64,000 bases of DNA, from the NCBI GenBank assembly GCA_009760855.2, contig WPIO01000102.1, positions 1,302,001 through 1,366,000 of the forward strand, given 5' to 3'. How positions within the stretch are numbered: the first letter of the stretch is position 1; every line of letters begins with the position of its first letter. Position numbers and translations under genes: made by a program. Below the pieces are notes generated by a model that made no database searches, had not been told where the DNA came from, and saw only the letters and a list, made by a program, of their open reading frames with translations. Shown in pieces: positions 9,509-20,011 of this stretch. Source of the DNA: Cristatella mucedo (taxonomy: Eukaryota > Bryozoa > Phylactolaemata > Cristatellidae).

Positions 9509-11365
9509 TTAGACAAAAATTGCCGCAACAACATAAGCCATCCAAGAACTAATCCAAGCCAATATAACTGTTCCAACAACCAAAATAATTGTTATTTTTC
9601 TACTACGAATCTCTCTGGAAAACATAGCAACAGCAGAAAGACATGGCACGTACATTGCAGCAAAAGTTATATAGGCTATCATGCTTGGAGTTGTTACTTT
9701 TTGTCTTAAATTCTCTTTTAATCCAACCTCATTATCAGAATTATATAGGATTCCCAAGGTACTAATCGCCACCTCCTTTGCTGCTACTGCGGCAAATAAA
9801 GATGTTGTCATTTTCCAGTCCAAATTCATAGGGGCAAACAAAAAAGAAGCCCCCTTACTAACATTACCTAAAATGCTTTCAGATAAAATATAATCTTCTT
9901 TTTGCTCTGCTGCTAAGGTGCTGTTTGTAAGTGTTTGCCAGTAGTTTTTATCTGTTATTTTTAGTGGTACGTGAGATAGGGTCCAAATTCCAATAGACAT
10001 TACAGCTATAAAGGTTCCAGCATTTTTAATATAGGATTTTGATTTTGCAATCATTTCAATAATTATAGAATTAACATCTGGCATTCTGTAGGAAGGAAGT
10101 TCCATTAAAAATGGCTCAGTTTGTTCTTTGTTTGTCTTGCTTGTTGCGATAATAGAGGTTGCTTTGGCAATCAGCAGTGCCACTACAATACTGCCACAAT
10201 AAATAGACATCATGGCGTATGAGGCTTTGCTTTTAAAAAAAGCATCACACAACATTGCAAATAGCGTCATTTTTGCACTACATGGTATAAATCCGATGGC
10301 AAACATTGTGGCCAATTTATCTGTTTTATTGCACAAAATTCTGGTAGACATGTAGGCTGGTATGGAGCAGCTAAAACCACTCATCAAGGGCACTATCGCT
10401 TTGCCATGCAGCCCGCAAGCCGAAAGAAATCCATCCATAAGAAACGATATTCTTGCCATGTAGCCACTTTTTTCTAAAATAGAAATACATGCAAAAAGAA
10501 TCATTATTTTTGGTAAAAAAGCCAAAACTGTAAATATTCCAGGTAAAATTCCGCCAACAAGCAGCAAGGATAGCAAGCTTGATCCTATTTTTTCGATTGC
10601 TAAATTTCCCAATATTTCGCCAGCGCTCTCTATCATGCCTGAAGGTCCTTCTCCGCCAAAAAAAGTGATGGAAAATATTCCAAACATTGTTGCCAAAAAA
10701 ATTGGCAATCCAAATATTTTATGCATCAAAAAATTATCTATTTTTTCTGATACTGATCTCTTTTGAGTCTGGTTAATGCATTGAATTATCGCCTTTGTTG
10801 CTCCCTCGTGAATTAATTGACTTCGCGTTATATCGTCTAGTGAAATGCGAACTTCAACCTGACTTTTTGCTAGAAATAAAATCTGATTTTTTAGCTCCTG
10901 AATGTTGATTTTTTCTGTGGAGCTTGTTTTGATGAATGGTAGTCCAAAGGTTTTGTTAAGTACGCTGCAATCAATGTCAAAACCTAACTTTCTTGCTTCG
11001 TCTATCATATTGACGGCACAGATTGTTGGTTTTTTAAGACGCAGAAGCTCTGCAGTAAGTTGTAGGCCTTTTTCTAGGTGTGTTGATTCTATGACATTTA
11101 AAATTACATCATAAGAATCAATTTTTTCTATCAACTGACAGGTGATATTTTCTTCTTCAGAGAATGCTTCCATGGAGTATAGACCAGGTAGATCTAAAAA
11201 AGTTATGATATGTTCTTGGTGTTTTGTGGATATTTCCGCAACATCAACTGTCACTCCTGCAAAATTGCCCACCCTTAAATTAGCTCCAGTCATGGTGTTT
11301 ACCAGTCTTGTTTTGCCGCTATTTGGCTGGCCAACAACTATTATTTTAAGAATTTTTGCACTCAT
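9509..11365 (-). CDS. feoB: Ferrous iron transporter FeoB
   Basis: Inner-membrane Fe(II) uptake protein with an N-terminal G domain. At 618 residues it is shorter than the E. coli protein. G1 is GQPNSGKT at 12-19 (Cys often replaces the Ser), G3 DLPG at 58-61, G4 NMID at 119-122. The membrane part follows from about residue 215 with the two Gate-type halves and a segment GFSCSIPAYMSTRI. I chose the ATG at 11365 because its ATGA overlaps the stop of feoA; the longer frame begins 15 codons earlier, inside feoA. The short C-terminus lacks an obvious FeoC-interacting extension. Confidence 0.93.
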   Translation of the reverse strand: MSAKILKIIVVGQPNSGKTRLVNTMTGANLRVGNFAGVTVDVAEISTKHQEHIITFLDLPGLYSMEAFSEEENITCQLIEKIDSYDVILNVIESTHLEKGLQLTAELLRLKKPTICAVNMIDEARKLGFDIDCSVLNKTFGLPFIKTSSTEKINIQELKNQILFLAKSQVEVRISLDDITRSQLIHEGATKAIIQCINQTQKRSVSEKIDNFLMHKIFGLPIFLATMFGIFSITFFGGEGPSGMIESAGEILGNLAIEKIGSSLLSLLLVGGILPGIFTVLAFLPKIMILFACISILEKSGYMARISFLMDGFLSACGLHGKAIVPLMSGFSCSIPAYMSTRILCNKTDKLATMFAIGFIPCSAKMTLFAMLCDAFFKSKASYAMMSIYCGSIVVALLIAKATSIIATSKTNKEQTEPFLMELPSYRMPDVNSIIIEMIAKSKSYIKNAGTFIAVMSIGIWTLSHVPLKITDKNYWQTLTNSTLAAEQKEDYILSESILGNVSKGASFLFAPMNLDWKMTTSLFAAVAAKEVAISTLGILYNSDNEVGLKENLRQKVTTPSMIAYITFAAMYVPCLSAVAMFSREIRSRKITIILVVGTVILAWISSWMAYVVAAIFV

Positions 11366-11622
11366 ATTTCTTGAATTAATATCAAATCTGCCTCTGTTTT
11401 TCTTAGGCAAAGTTTTATTTTTTTTGGAATGTTGTGGATTGAAAAGGCAATTGTACTGCCAAAAAAGCTTCTATATTCTATGGTTATTATATCTGTAACA
11501 CACAACCCAACAGAGAAAAGTCTTTTTGTTAGCATGCTGTTTGTTTCTAGCTTGTATAATTTATAGTTTTTTCCGATAATTCCCTGAGAAAGAGTGATTA
11601 TTTTGGCTTTATAGTTGTGCAT
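11362..11622 (-). CDS. feoA: FeoA-like ferrous iron transport protein
   Basis: 86-residue protein with a small beta-rich SH3-like pattern, placed directly before feoB and overlapping it by four bases. FeoA is a cytosolic partner needed for FeoB-dependent iron uptake. Sequence motifs are weak: a hydrophobic turn LFSVGLCVTDIITIEY matches the usual leading strand and GlxpG-type region only loosely. The assignment rests on size and on translational coupling to feoB. Confidence 0.7.
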   Translation of the reverse strand: MHNYKAKIITLSQGIIGKNYKLYKLETNSMLTKRLFSVGLCVTDIITIEYRSFFGSTIAFSIHNIPKKIKLCLRKTEADLILIQEI

Positions 11623-11901
11623 AATTTTTATTTTTCATTGCAACAACTATCCTTGTGTTATATTATAAATCAAGATAAATTTAAGACGCCAATCTGGCAG
11701 TAAAAATTACTGTCATTTTTTTTATTGTATTTTTAATCTTAAGTGTTCTATTGCTAAGCTGTGTGATGGAATATATTGCATTATAGCTTTGCATCATGAT
11801 AAGTTTTTTTGGTATTTGCTCCTTTGATTATTAAGATAGCTTGATGCTAAAAAAATTAAGCACAATATGTTTTTTTGTTGTTTTTTCTGCAATATTAACT
11901 T

Positions 11902-13392
11902 TCAAGAAAGTAAAGAATTGCCGCTCATTTCCGATGGAATTGATAATTGCATTAGTTGTAAAATAGTTGGGGCTATATCGCAAAGGGAGCCATTTTTTAA
12001 GATAGTATGTTGATGATTTTGGCTGTATAAAAAGCAATCAACTGGGCCAGTTGTATGTTGTGTGTGCGGCACTCCATTGCAATCGATCATTTCCTCTATA
12101 TTTCCATGGTCTGCGGTTATTATAAGAGTTGCATCGACAGATTTAATTGCCAGCATTAATTTGCCAACTATTACATCTAAATGCTCAACAGCTGCAACGG
12201 TAGCCTGCAGATTACCAGTATGACCAACCATATCACAATTGGCAAAATTGACCAAAATAAAATCATAATTTCCAGATTGCACACCAGAAATTACAGCTTC
12301 CGCAACGGCATAAGAGGACATTTCTGGCATTTTATCGTAATTTGCAATTTTTGGCGATGGAATTAAAATTCTCTGCTCACCCTTCATTATCTCTTCCGTT
12401 CCACCATTAAAAAAAAATGTAATATGGGCGTATTTTTCTGTTTCTGCCACTCTGAGTTGTTTTTTATTATTATTAGAAAGTATTTCTGGAAGGGTTTTTT
12501 GTGGCTTGCTTTGATTGAAGAGCGTTTCTATTTTTGTATAAATCTTGAAAGAAAAATAATCCACCATGGTAATAATATGGCAATTTTGCCTTTCAGTATC
12601 TTCCGCAAAGGCCGTAACTATCTGACGCATTCTATCGCTGCGAAAATTGCTAAATATTATCAAATCTCCATCCTCAATGCCACAAAAATCCGAATCCATA
12701 ATCAATGGCTCCGTAACTTCATCGAAAATATTTTGACTGTATTTTTGCCGCAAATAAATCGCAATATCTTTGCAACGATTTCCCTTTGCTTCTTTGTATA
12801 AATTGTAAGCTGTCGCGGTTCTTTCCGTTCTTCCATCTCTATCCATTGCGTAATATCTGCCACAAATAGTTGCAACCTTCACACCATCTAGTTTTTGACA
12901 TTTATCTGTGAGTTGTGGCAAAAAAATTGCCCCATTGTTTGGTGGAGTGTCTCTGCCATCGTTGATAAGATGCAGGGAAGTTGATATTTTGTGTTCACTT
13001 AAAATTTTTGCTAGCCTATAAATATGATCTGCATGGCCATGCACACCACCTTCTGCCGCTATGCCTATTATGTGGGCTTTTTTTGGCTTTTTTCTGGTGA
13101 TTTTTTCTATCAATTCACAATTTTTTGAATGGAGTTCGTCATTAATTTGTACTAAATTTTGCTTTATTGCCCTGCCGGCGCCAATAGTCATATGACCAAC
13201 TTCAGAGTTCCCCATTTGACCTTCTGGCAAACCAACGGCTAAGCCAGAAGTTTGCAACAGACAATGGGGATAGCTAGTTATTAAGTGATTTATATTGGGC
13301 GTTTTGGCTAAGTGAAATGCGTTATGTGGGCTAGGATTTCCAACCGCAAATCCATCTAAAATACATAGAACCAATGTTTTTTTTAGTCCCAT
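11902..13392 (-). CDS. gpmI: 2,3-bisphosphoglycerate-independent phosphoglycerate mutase
   Basis: Interconverts 3- and 2-phosphoglycerate in glycolysis or gluconeogenesis; a cytosolic di-manganese enzyme. 496 residues, close to the usual ~510. The N-terminus VLCILDGFA gives the first metal site, MGNSEVGHMTIGAGR contains the catalytic serine, and HGHADH, DGRDTPP, DRDGR and ITADHGN supply further metal and substrate residues. It starts 8 bases after the small membrane protein at 13401-13817 and probably shares its transcript. Confidence 0.96.
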   Translation of the reverse strand: MGLKKTLVLCILDGFAVGNPSPHNAFHLAKTPNINHLITSYPHCLLQTSGLAVGLPEGQMGNSEVGHMTIGAGRAIKQNLVQINDELHSKNCELIEKITRKKPKKAHIIGIAAEGGVHGHADHIYRLAKILSEHKISTSLHLINDGRDTPPNNGAIFLPQLTDKCQKLDGVKVATICGRYYAMDRDGRTERTATAYNLYKEAKGNRCKDIAIYLRQKYSQNIFDEVTEPLIMDSDFCGIEDGDLIIFSNFRSDRMRQIVTAFAEDTERQNCHIITMVDYFSFKIYTKIETLFNQSKPQKTLPEILSNNNKKQLRVAETEKYAHITFFFNGGTEEIMKGEQRILIPSPKIANYDKMPEMSSYAVAEAVISGVQSGNYDFILVNFANCDMVGHTGNLQATVAAVEHLDVIVGKLMLAIKSVDATLIITADHGNIEEMIDCNGVPHTQHTTGPVDCFLYSQNHQHTILKNGSLCDIAPTILQLMQLSIPSEMSGNSLLS

Positions 13393-13400
13393 AATGTTTA

Positions 13401-13817
13401 TTATTTTGTGTGGGATTTAACAAAATCCATTATGGCTTCCGTTTCGTTGGCGGCATAATTAATGCTAACCAATTTGTATCCATTTTTTATTAGAGTTTTT
13501 TCCATAAGAGATCCGGCATGACGGCCAGCCAAGGCAAAAAAACTACCCCAAATAGCCCAAGAAAGAAGTCCGCCTATATAGAAAAAATTATTTAAGATCA
13601 TTGGCATGATAGAGATAAAAAGCAGCACAACCGATGCTCTATAAAATCTTCTAAACATTGCTGCAAAAAAATTTACTACAGGAATGCCATATAGCCAATT
13701 AAATCCGTGTCTTACGCATTTTATTGATGGTGCACGATTTAACACCAATTTTTGCAATAAATCTGAGCCATTTTCTACTTCCACCATGCTATAAATGCTG
13801 TATATTTTTTTTGCCAC
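13401..13817 (-). CDS. Small membrane protein, DUF2628-like
   Basis: 138 residues. A soluble N-terminal 35 residues precede a region NWLYGIPVVNFFAAMFRRFYR and two hydrophobic segments (about 60-80 and 82-100), then a soluble tail with NGYKLV. The layout (aromatic-rich Arg-Arg segment, two membrane helices, then a GY-LV end) resembles DUF2628 proteins, whose function is not known. This is a pattern match from memory. It is the first gene of a two-gene unit with gpmI. Confidence 0.55.
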   Translation of the reverse strand: MAKKIYSIYSMVEVENGSDLLQKLVLNRAPSIKCVRHGFNWLYGIPVVNFFAAMFRRFYRASVVLLFISIMPMILNNFFYIGGLLSWAIWGSFFALAGRHAGSLMEKTLIKNGYKLVSINYAANETEAIMDFVKSHTK

Positions 13818-14596
13818 GATCTATTAAAATAATTTAACATATTCTCATGCGGGATCGCCAATATCATCGATCTTAAAAAGCAAGTTTTTTTAGGGTGAAA
13901 TATTTTATTGTATTTGGCTTGCCGATGGCTTATTTGAAGAATTTTTTTGCCAATACTTCTTGATTCAGCATTGTTTATATGGTTATGATGTATCGGTTTT
14001 GGTTTTTGTGATAAGATGATTTTTGATTGTTTGGCTTGATTGGAGATTGATGTTTTGGCGGTCTGTATTTTTTATCTATTTTAATATTCGGATGATTGGT
14101 TAAGATGATTTGTTAAGTGAATATTTCTTAATTTATCTTTGTGGTTTTATAATTTATATGTTAATAAGACATACTTCGTGATTAGATGTGATGTGGTTTG
14201 TGTGGCTTCTTTTGTGATGGATTTTATTACGCAAAATATCGCCAATAAAAATAATATGAAACGACATATGACATATTAGAGCGTCAATTATATTGCAATT
14301 GTCGATATATATTTGTATTTGTATGAGCCGTAAAAGCAAAAATATCATAAAACAATAAAAATCTCACACAATCAACATAAAAAGCCATCGCCAAGTCACT
14401 GTTTTTAAACCATTGGCAAAAATTATAAAAAAACTTTTTCAAAAAGACTTGCCTTATATTTTTTCAAAACTATATACTAGTTTGTTGGTTAGGTTTAATG
14501 TTTGCACAGTCACAAAAACACAGCACCTTTGGTATTGGTTATTTTGGCTATGGTGCAATTATTGCTCCATTTTGGTAAAAAACAAGCCCAAAAGTT
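13818..14596. other. Intergenic spacer before lon
   Basis: Divergent spacer between the minus-strand gpmI unit and lon. No gene is seen; a 64-codon minus-strand frame near 14154-14348 has no supporting features. The lon promoter should be in the last 200 bases, but I find no clear heat-shock promoter. Confidence 0.5.
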
Positions 14597-17146
14597 ATGA
14601 TTTCAGAAGTAATGCAGTCGGATTTAAAGTTAGCGGATAAAGAAAATAATGGGAAAAATTTAATATTGCCTCTCTTGCCAATTAGGGATATTACCATATT
14701 TCCTCACGCAATAAGTCCATTATTTGTAGGTAGAATTAAGTCCGTTGCGGCGGTTGATCGTGCTTGCTTTGGCAATAAAATGATCTTCATGGCTACTCAA
14801 AAAAATCCAGATGTTGAGCACATAACAGCAGAAGATATGGCGCAAATTGGCACAGTTGGCACCATTATTCAATCTGTCAGGTTGCCAGATGATACTCTAA
14901 AAATACTAATTGACGCCAATTATCGTGCCAGAATTGTAAATTTCAGAGATAATGGAAATTTTTTTGAGGTTGAATTGGAGGTGTGTAATGTAGAGGCAGT
15001 AAACAATCCAGAAACCCAAGCACTGGTTCGTCATGCTGTTGAAAAAATAAAGGAATATCTTGGTCTAACAAAGAAAATGTCAGCTGAATCTATGGGCAAT
15101 ATAGAGGAAATAACCGACGCTGGTACTTTTGCTGATATGGTTATGTCTCACTTGCCTTTAAATCATAAAATTAAACAGTCAGTACTGGAAGCCATAGATG
15201 TTATTCCGCGATTGGAAAAAATCTGTGCAATTTTATCTTCAGAAATAGAAATATTGCAGGCGGAAAAAAATATCCAAGATAGAATTAAAGCTCAAATTGA
15301 TAAAAACCATAAGGAATACTACCTGAACGAGCAAATAAAGGCTATAAAAAAAGAATTAGGAGATGGTGATGGCGTTTTTGATACAATAGAAAAATACGAA
15401 CAACTTCTAAAAACAAAAAAACTATCAGAAGAGGCTGCCAAGAAGGCCAAAGAGGAGATTCGCAAATTAAATGGCATATCGCCAACTTCCGCAGAAAGCA
15501 TTAAATCTTATTTGGATTGGATTTTTTCCTTACCATGGAACGAACAATCAGAAACAACAACAAGCCTGAATTATGCACAAGATGTTCTAAGTAATAGTCA
15601 CTATGGTTTAGAAAAAGTGAAGGAAATAATTATAGAATATATAGCCGTACAGTTGCAAAAAAAAGATACAAAAAGTGCCATCTTGTGTCTTTACGGCCCT
15701 CCCGGAGTTGGAAAAACAACTCTAGTGCGAGCAATTGCAAAGGCAATGGGCAGAAAATACGCCAAGATAGCTTTGGGTGGAGTGCACGATGAAAGCGAAA
15801 TTAGAGGCCACAGAAGAACCTATGTTGCATCCATGCCTGGAAGATTGATTCAAACTATGAAGAAGGTTGGCACCAACAATCCAGTAATTTTGCTGGATGA
15901 GATAGATAAAATGAGCAGAGATTATCGCGGAGATCCAGAATCTGCATTGCTGGAGGCTCTGGATCCGGAGCAAAATAAATCATTTCAAGATCACTACTTG
16001 GAGGTTGAGTACGATCTTTCCAATGTTATGTTTATTGCAACGGCAAACAGTTTAACAATGCAACGCCCACTACTTGATAGATTGGAAATTGTGCATGTGC
16101 CAAGTTATTTGGAGATGGAAAAATTAGCCATTTGTAAGCAACACATCATACCAAAACAACTAGAAAGCGTTGGTCTTTTGGCTAAGCAATTTGCAATATC
16201 CGACAATGCTATACTAGATTTGATTAATTTTTATACCAGAGAATCTGGCGTTAGAGAGGTTGAGCGGCTTATTGGCAAATTGGCCAGAAAATCTCTGGTA
16301 AAAATTATGTCCGCACAAAAAGAAGATGATGCAAAAAATGCTAAACCAGAAGAGCTCGGAGAATCATCCAATATTGTTGAGGTAGAATCTGCAGAATTGA
16401 CGGAAGCATCAAAAGATTTCAAAAAGACAAAAAATAACGTTAAAATATCTGTTACCCAGAAGAATTTATCTGAATTTTTAGGGATTAAAAAATATGTTCG
16501 TGGCCATTCAGAGGTGAAAAATTTAGTTGGAGTAACAAATGGTCTGGCCTATACGGAGGTTGGAGGGGACGTGCTTTTGATTGAGGCAGTAAAAATTCCC
16601 TCAGGCAAGGGAGAGGTAAAAATTACAGGCAAATTGGGTGAAGTAATGAAGGAATCCGCTCAGGCCGCTCTAAGTTATGTTCGTTCTAAATGTGAAGAAT
16701 TTGGAATAAACCCGATCGAAATAAAAGATAACGATCTACACATTCACGTGCCAGAGGGTGCGACGCCTAAAGATGGACCTTCTGCTGGAGTTACAATGTG
16801 TACAACCTTAGTTTCTCTTTTAACGGGAATTCCTGTGAGATTTGATGTAGCCATGACTGGAGAAATTACTCTAAGGGGCAGGGTTTTGCCAATAGGTGGT
16901 TTGCGGGAAAAAATGGTCGCAGCAATTAAAAATCATATAAAAATAATTTTAATACCAAAAGAAAATGTGAAAGACTTGGAAGATATTCCCTCTCACATTA
17001 AAGATCAAATTGAAATTATTCCGTGCGAAACAATAACAGACGTACTAAAGATTGCATTGGTTACAATGCCATCCAGCAAAAAAGAACTTCATAAGCAACT
17101 TGACGCCAAAAAGCGTGCAGCGGAAATGAGTGTTTCGATGCAGTAG
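14597..17146 (+). CDS. lon: ATP-dependent protease Lon
   Basis: Cytosolic AAA+ serine protease that degrades damaged and regulatory proteins. 849 residues, slightly longer than E. coli Lon. The N-terminal substrate-binding domain begins with [14 protein letters not shown]. Walker A GPPGVGKT is at 367-374, Walker [10 protein letters not shown] follows, and the Ser-Lys dyad is Ser729 (KDGPSAG) and Lys772 (GGLREKM). A charged linker of about 50 residues (roughly 575-625) sits between the AAA and protease domains and is longer than usual. ATG 14597 gives a short leader; ATG 14612 is an alternative start. The gene is monocistronic here. Confidence 0.97.
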   Translation: MISEVMQSDLKLADKENNGKNLILPLLPIRDITIFPHAISPLFVGRIKSVAAVDRACFGNKMIFMATQKNPDVEHITAEDMAQIGTVGTIIQSVRLPDDTLKILIDANYRARIVNFRDNGNFFEVELEVCNVEAVNNPETQALVRHAVEKIKEYLGLTKKMSAESMGNIEEITDAGTFADMVMSHLPLNHKIKQSVLEAIDVIPRLEKICAILSSEIEILQAEKNIQDRIKAQIDKNHKEYYLNEQIKAIKKELGDGDGVFDTIEKYEQLLKTKKLSEEAAKKAKEEIRKLNGISPTSAESIKSYLDWIFSLPWNEQSETTTSLNYAQDVLSNSHYGLEKVKEIIIEYIAVQLQKKDTKSAILCLYGPPGVGKTTLVRAIAKAMGRKYAKIALGGVHDESEIRGHRRTYVASMPGRLIQTMKKVGTNNPVILLDEIDKMSRDYRGDPESALLEALDPEQNKSFQDHYLEVEYDLSNVMFIATANSLTMQRPLLDRLEIVHVPSYLEMEKLAICKQHIIPKQLESVGLLAKQFAISDNAILDLINFYTRESGVREVERLIGKLARKSLVKIMSAQKEDDAKNAKPEELGESSNIVEVESAELTEASKDFKKTKNNVKISVTQKNLSEFLGIKKYVRGHSEVKNLVGVTNGLAYTEVGGDVLLIEAVKIPSGKGEVKITGKLGEVMKESAQAALSYVRSKCEEFGINPIEIKDNDLHIHVPEGATPKDGPSAGVTMCTTLVSLLTGIPVRFDVAMTGEITLRGRVLPIGGLREKMVAAIKNHIKIILIPKENVKDLEDIPSHIKDQIEIIPCETITDVLKIALVTMPSSKKELHKQLDAKKRAAEMSVSMQ

Positions 17147-18076
17147 TGTTTTTATTTTGATTGATTGCATTTTGTGAAATTTTTCATTCGTCTTTGCAGA
17201 GATATGATATCTGTATAGAATGAATTGGCTTTTTTTGTCTGATTTATTTTGGTGGTTTTTGTTATGCTGGTGTAAGCAATAATTGAGTTAATTTTATTAT
17301 AAAAAACGATAATTATCGATCATTATCGCAAAATATTGCTTGATTTTTTTAAATATTATGCAGGGAATTTGTGTTAGATTGCTAGAAATTAATTCAATTT
17401 TTGCTGTTGGACATAGTTTTCTATTGGAATAGACGTCTAGACTAAAATAAAGGCTCCTATGTTGAGTTTTTCAATCTTGAGAAATTAATTTTGATTGTCA
17501 AGTTTTGCATTCTTTGTTCAAAATCTTTCTTAATATGTTTGCAATATTGCAATAATTTTATTTCTTTCAGGCTTTGGTATTTTTTTATTTTTACCAAATC
17601 AGCCATCATAATAGGTTGGCTGCGTTGTGGAAGATTTTATGTTTTAATGGTAAATATATTGCTTGATGTTTTTATTTTGGTTAAATTTGGATTAATGTTA
17701 ATTTTTAATAAAGTAAGTTGTAACTTGCTTGGCATAATAGCCATATTGTCAATAAAAAATGACATCAATATTAATAAGAAAAATATTGCATTCAGATAAA
17801 ATATTATTACCTAAAATGCATTTGTTATATTTGCAAAAAGCAAACAAGATCAATATAATAGCCAGAAGAAACAAACAGAAGATAGAAATTGATCAATAGT
17901 TCAGATTGTCAATCAAAATATCCTACAAATGATGCTTGAGTGATTGTTGTGGTCATAATTTTAATTGTGCCACGATTAAGTGATTATAAAAATTATTTTC
18001 TCAATTGACTTTAATAGATAAAATAAAAGCTCCTTAATTGTTATTGATGATTTTGTGTTGTTTTAGGTTATTTGCA
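17147..18076. other. Intergenic spacer after lon
   Basis: About 930 AT-rich bases without a supported gene; a 102-codon T-rich frame at 17491-17799 translates to a hydrophobic low-complexity string that I attribute to base composition. A perfect 12-base palindrome CGATAATTATCG at 17307-17318 is followed by another ATTATCG, which may be an operator-like site. Confidence 0.4.
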
Positions 18077-18745
18077 ATGTACAGGTTATATCACTATCCA
18101 CTTTGTCCTTTTTCTAGAAAGGTTCGCGTGGTTCTGGACGAAAAAAGAATACCCTTCGTGCCGTCTGTGGAGGAATTTTGGCAAAAAAGAGAAAGATTTT
18201 TGCAGCTTAATCCAATGGGAATAGTTCCATTTATTGTTGTTTCAGAAAATTGCAGAATAGCAGGAAGTATGCCAATATGTGAGTTTTTGGAAGATATAGA
18301 TGAAGAAAATAAGCTAATTATCAACACACCAGAAGAGAGAGCTGAAATTAGAAGGATGGTTTTATGGTTTGATGAAAAATTTTTCCGTGAGGTTTCCGAG
18401 CACATACTTTATGAAAGGGTATTTAATTTTTTTCAAGCCAAAGTTGAGCCGAATCAATCAATTCTTAAGTTGGCAAGATCAAACTTGATTCATCATTTAA
18501 AGTATATTCAGTTTTTACTTTCCAACAGTACTTGGATTTGTGGTGAAAATTTTTCTTTAGCGGATATAGCTGCAGCTTGTCATATTTCTGTTTTGGACTA
18601 CCTAGGTGAAATTAATTGGACTCACTATCCAGTAGCCAAAGAGTGGTATGCAATAATCAAATCTCGCCCATCTTTTAGAGTTATTTTGCAGGATTTGGTT
18701 TCTGGCTTTAAACCTTCAACACACTATAAAGAGTTGGATTTTTAG
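18077..18745 (+). CDS. Glutathione S-transferase family protein
   Basis: 222 residues. The thioredoxin-like N-domain has YHYPLCPFSRKVR, with a CPFS active-site style motif, then VPFIV before the cis-proline, and ES-type replaced by AGSMPICEFLED. The helical C-domain includes FSLADIAAACH, typical of GSTs. It may conjugate or reduce with glutathione; substrate unknown. I take ATG 18077 because the family begins just before the first strand; the open frame extends 13 codons further upstream. The gspF-like gene follows 12 bases later. Confidence 0.85.
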   Translation: MYRLYHYPLCPFSRKVRVVLDEKRIPFVPSVEEFWQKRERFLQLNPMGIVPFIVVSENCRIAGSMPICEFLEDIDEENKLIINTPEERAEIRRMVLWFDEKFFREVSEHILYERVFNFFQAKVEPNQSILKLARSNLIHHLKYIQFLLSNSTWICGENFSLADIAAACHISVLDYLGEINWTHYPVAKEWYAIIKSRPSFRVILQDLVSGFKPSTHYKELDF

Positions 18746-18757
18746 CATTTTATTGCC

Positions 18758-20011
18758 ATGTTGTTTTTAATTACCGCATTAGATTCGGCCGGCAGTAAGA
18801 TAAAAAAAGAAATTGAGGCACAAAGCGAGGATGAAGCACGGAGCAATGCAGAGTCAATCGGCCTGTTTGTGATGAATATAAAGTCCAAAAATGATAATTC
18901 CGAAGGTTTTTTGGCGAAAATTTTACACAGAGAGCCAAAAATTGACACCAATACTCTTTGTCAGTTTTTTTCTAATGTTTCAGAAATGAGTGCTTCTGGA
19001 GTTGGGATGTTGCAAATTTTGGGCGTCCTCTCTAGCGATGATTCTGACAAAGAGGGCAGTGCTTTTATAGCAAAAATAGCCAAAGCGATGTCTGGTGGAG
19101 TTGGTTTTGCCGATGCAGTTAGAAAGGCCGCACCAAGCTTGGATCCGCTATATGCAAATTTGATAGGAATAGCTGAAGAAGTTGGTGATTATCAAAGAGT
19201 TTTAACGCAGCTTGTAGATTATATTAAGTGGTCTGGATCGATAAGAAAAAAGGTGAAAGGGGCCCTAATAAAGGGAGTTATTAGTATTATATTTGTACTA
19301 TCAACAGTTATAGGTGCGGCAACTGTTGTTGTGCCAAAAATGGTGCCATTTTTAACAGATATGGGCATTAAAATGCCCCCACAAACCTTGGCGTTGATTG
19401 CTTTTTCTGACTTTATAAACAATGATGCTGGATTATTATTTGGTATTATTGTGGCCTTGATAGTTGGCTTTAAAGTTGCAAAAAAATCCATAAAACAAAT
19501 GGAAACTTGGGGAGAGAAAATAAAAAATAAAATGCCAATTGTTGGCAAGCTTTCAAGTCAGATAGATTGCTTGAGATTTTTATCTTTCTTTTCTTTAATG
19601 TATTCATGTAATTTGCCTTTGGAAGTTATTTTAGATAAAGTTCAAACAGCCGTTAGGGGAAAAACATTGCGAAAAGAATTGGCAATAATGAAGCGTCAAA
19701 TAAGTGATGGTGTGCTTTTTCAGGATGCAATTTTACAGTCCAAATGTCTGCCAAAAAAAACCTCTAAAACTATAAGTATGGCTTTTGTGACGCAAAATGT
19801 TTTACCAACCCTTAAAAATACACAATTTTTCTTAAATCAAGACGTAGACAACAAAATGGACGCAGCCATTGGCTCGATAAAGCCAATAATTATGGGCGTT
19901 ACTACATCTTTATTGATGTGGATTATTAGTGCAATTATGTTGCCAATTTATGCAAACATGGGCAATATGCTTGGCGGAGGAAAGGAGCAGGGCAGTGCGC
20001 AAAAAGATTGA
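18758..20011 (+). CDS. GspF/PilC-type inner-membrane protein
   Basis: 417 residues. It has the family layout: a short N-terminal domain, then two T2SSF helical domains (about 65-190 and 275-395), each followed by membrane segments (about 165-195, 215-245, 370-395). Such proteins form the inner-membrane platform of type II secretion or type IV pili and contact the assembly ATPase. No ATPase, pilin or secretin gene is beside it. It follows the GST gene by 12 bases, which suggests a shared transcript but no shared function. Confidence 0.85.
   Translation: MLFLITALDSAGSKIKKEIEAQSEDEARSNAESIGLFVMNIKSKNDNSEGFLAKILHREPKIDTNTLCQFFSNVSEMSASGVGMLQILGVLSSDDSDKEGSAFIAKIAKAMSGGVGFADAVRKAAPSLDPLYANLIGIAEEVGDYQRVLTQLVDYIKWSGSIRKKVKGALIKGVISIIFVLSTVIGAATVVVPKMVPFLTDMGIKMPPQTLALIAFSDFINNDAGLLFGIIVALIVGFKVAKKSIKQMETWGEKIKNKMPIVGKLSSQIDCLRFLSFFSLMYSCNLPLEVILDKVQTAVRGKTLRKELAIMKRQISDGVLFQDAILQSKCLPKKTSKTISMAFVTQNVLPTLKNTQFFLNQDVDNKMDAAIGSIKPIIMGVTTSLLMWIISAIMLPIYANMGNMLGGGKEQGSAQKD

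Noticed and set aside
17307-17335. Replication origin or DnaA-box cluster near the CGATAATTATCG palindrome
   Set aside because: No cluster of DnaA boxes and no dnaA, dnaN or parAB genes nearby.
17491-17799. 102-codon hydrophobic frame after lon
   Set aside because: T-rich DNA gives Phe/Leu/Ile-rich strings; no family motif and no neighbour context.
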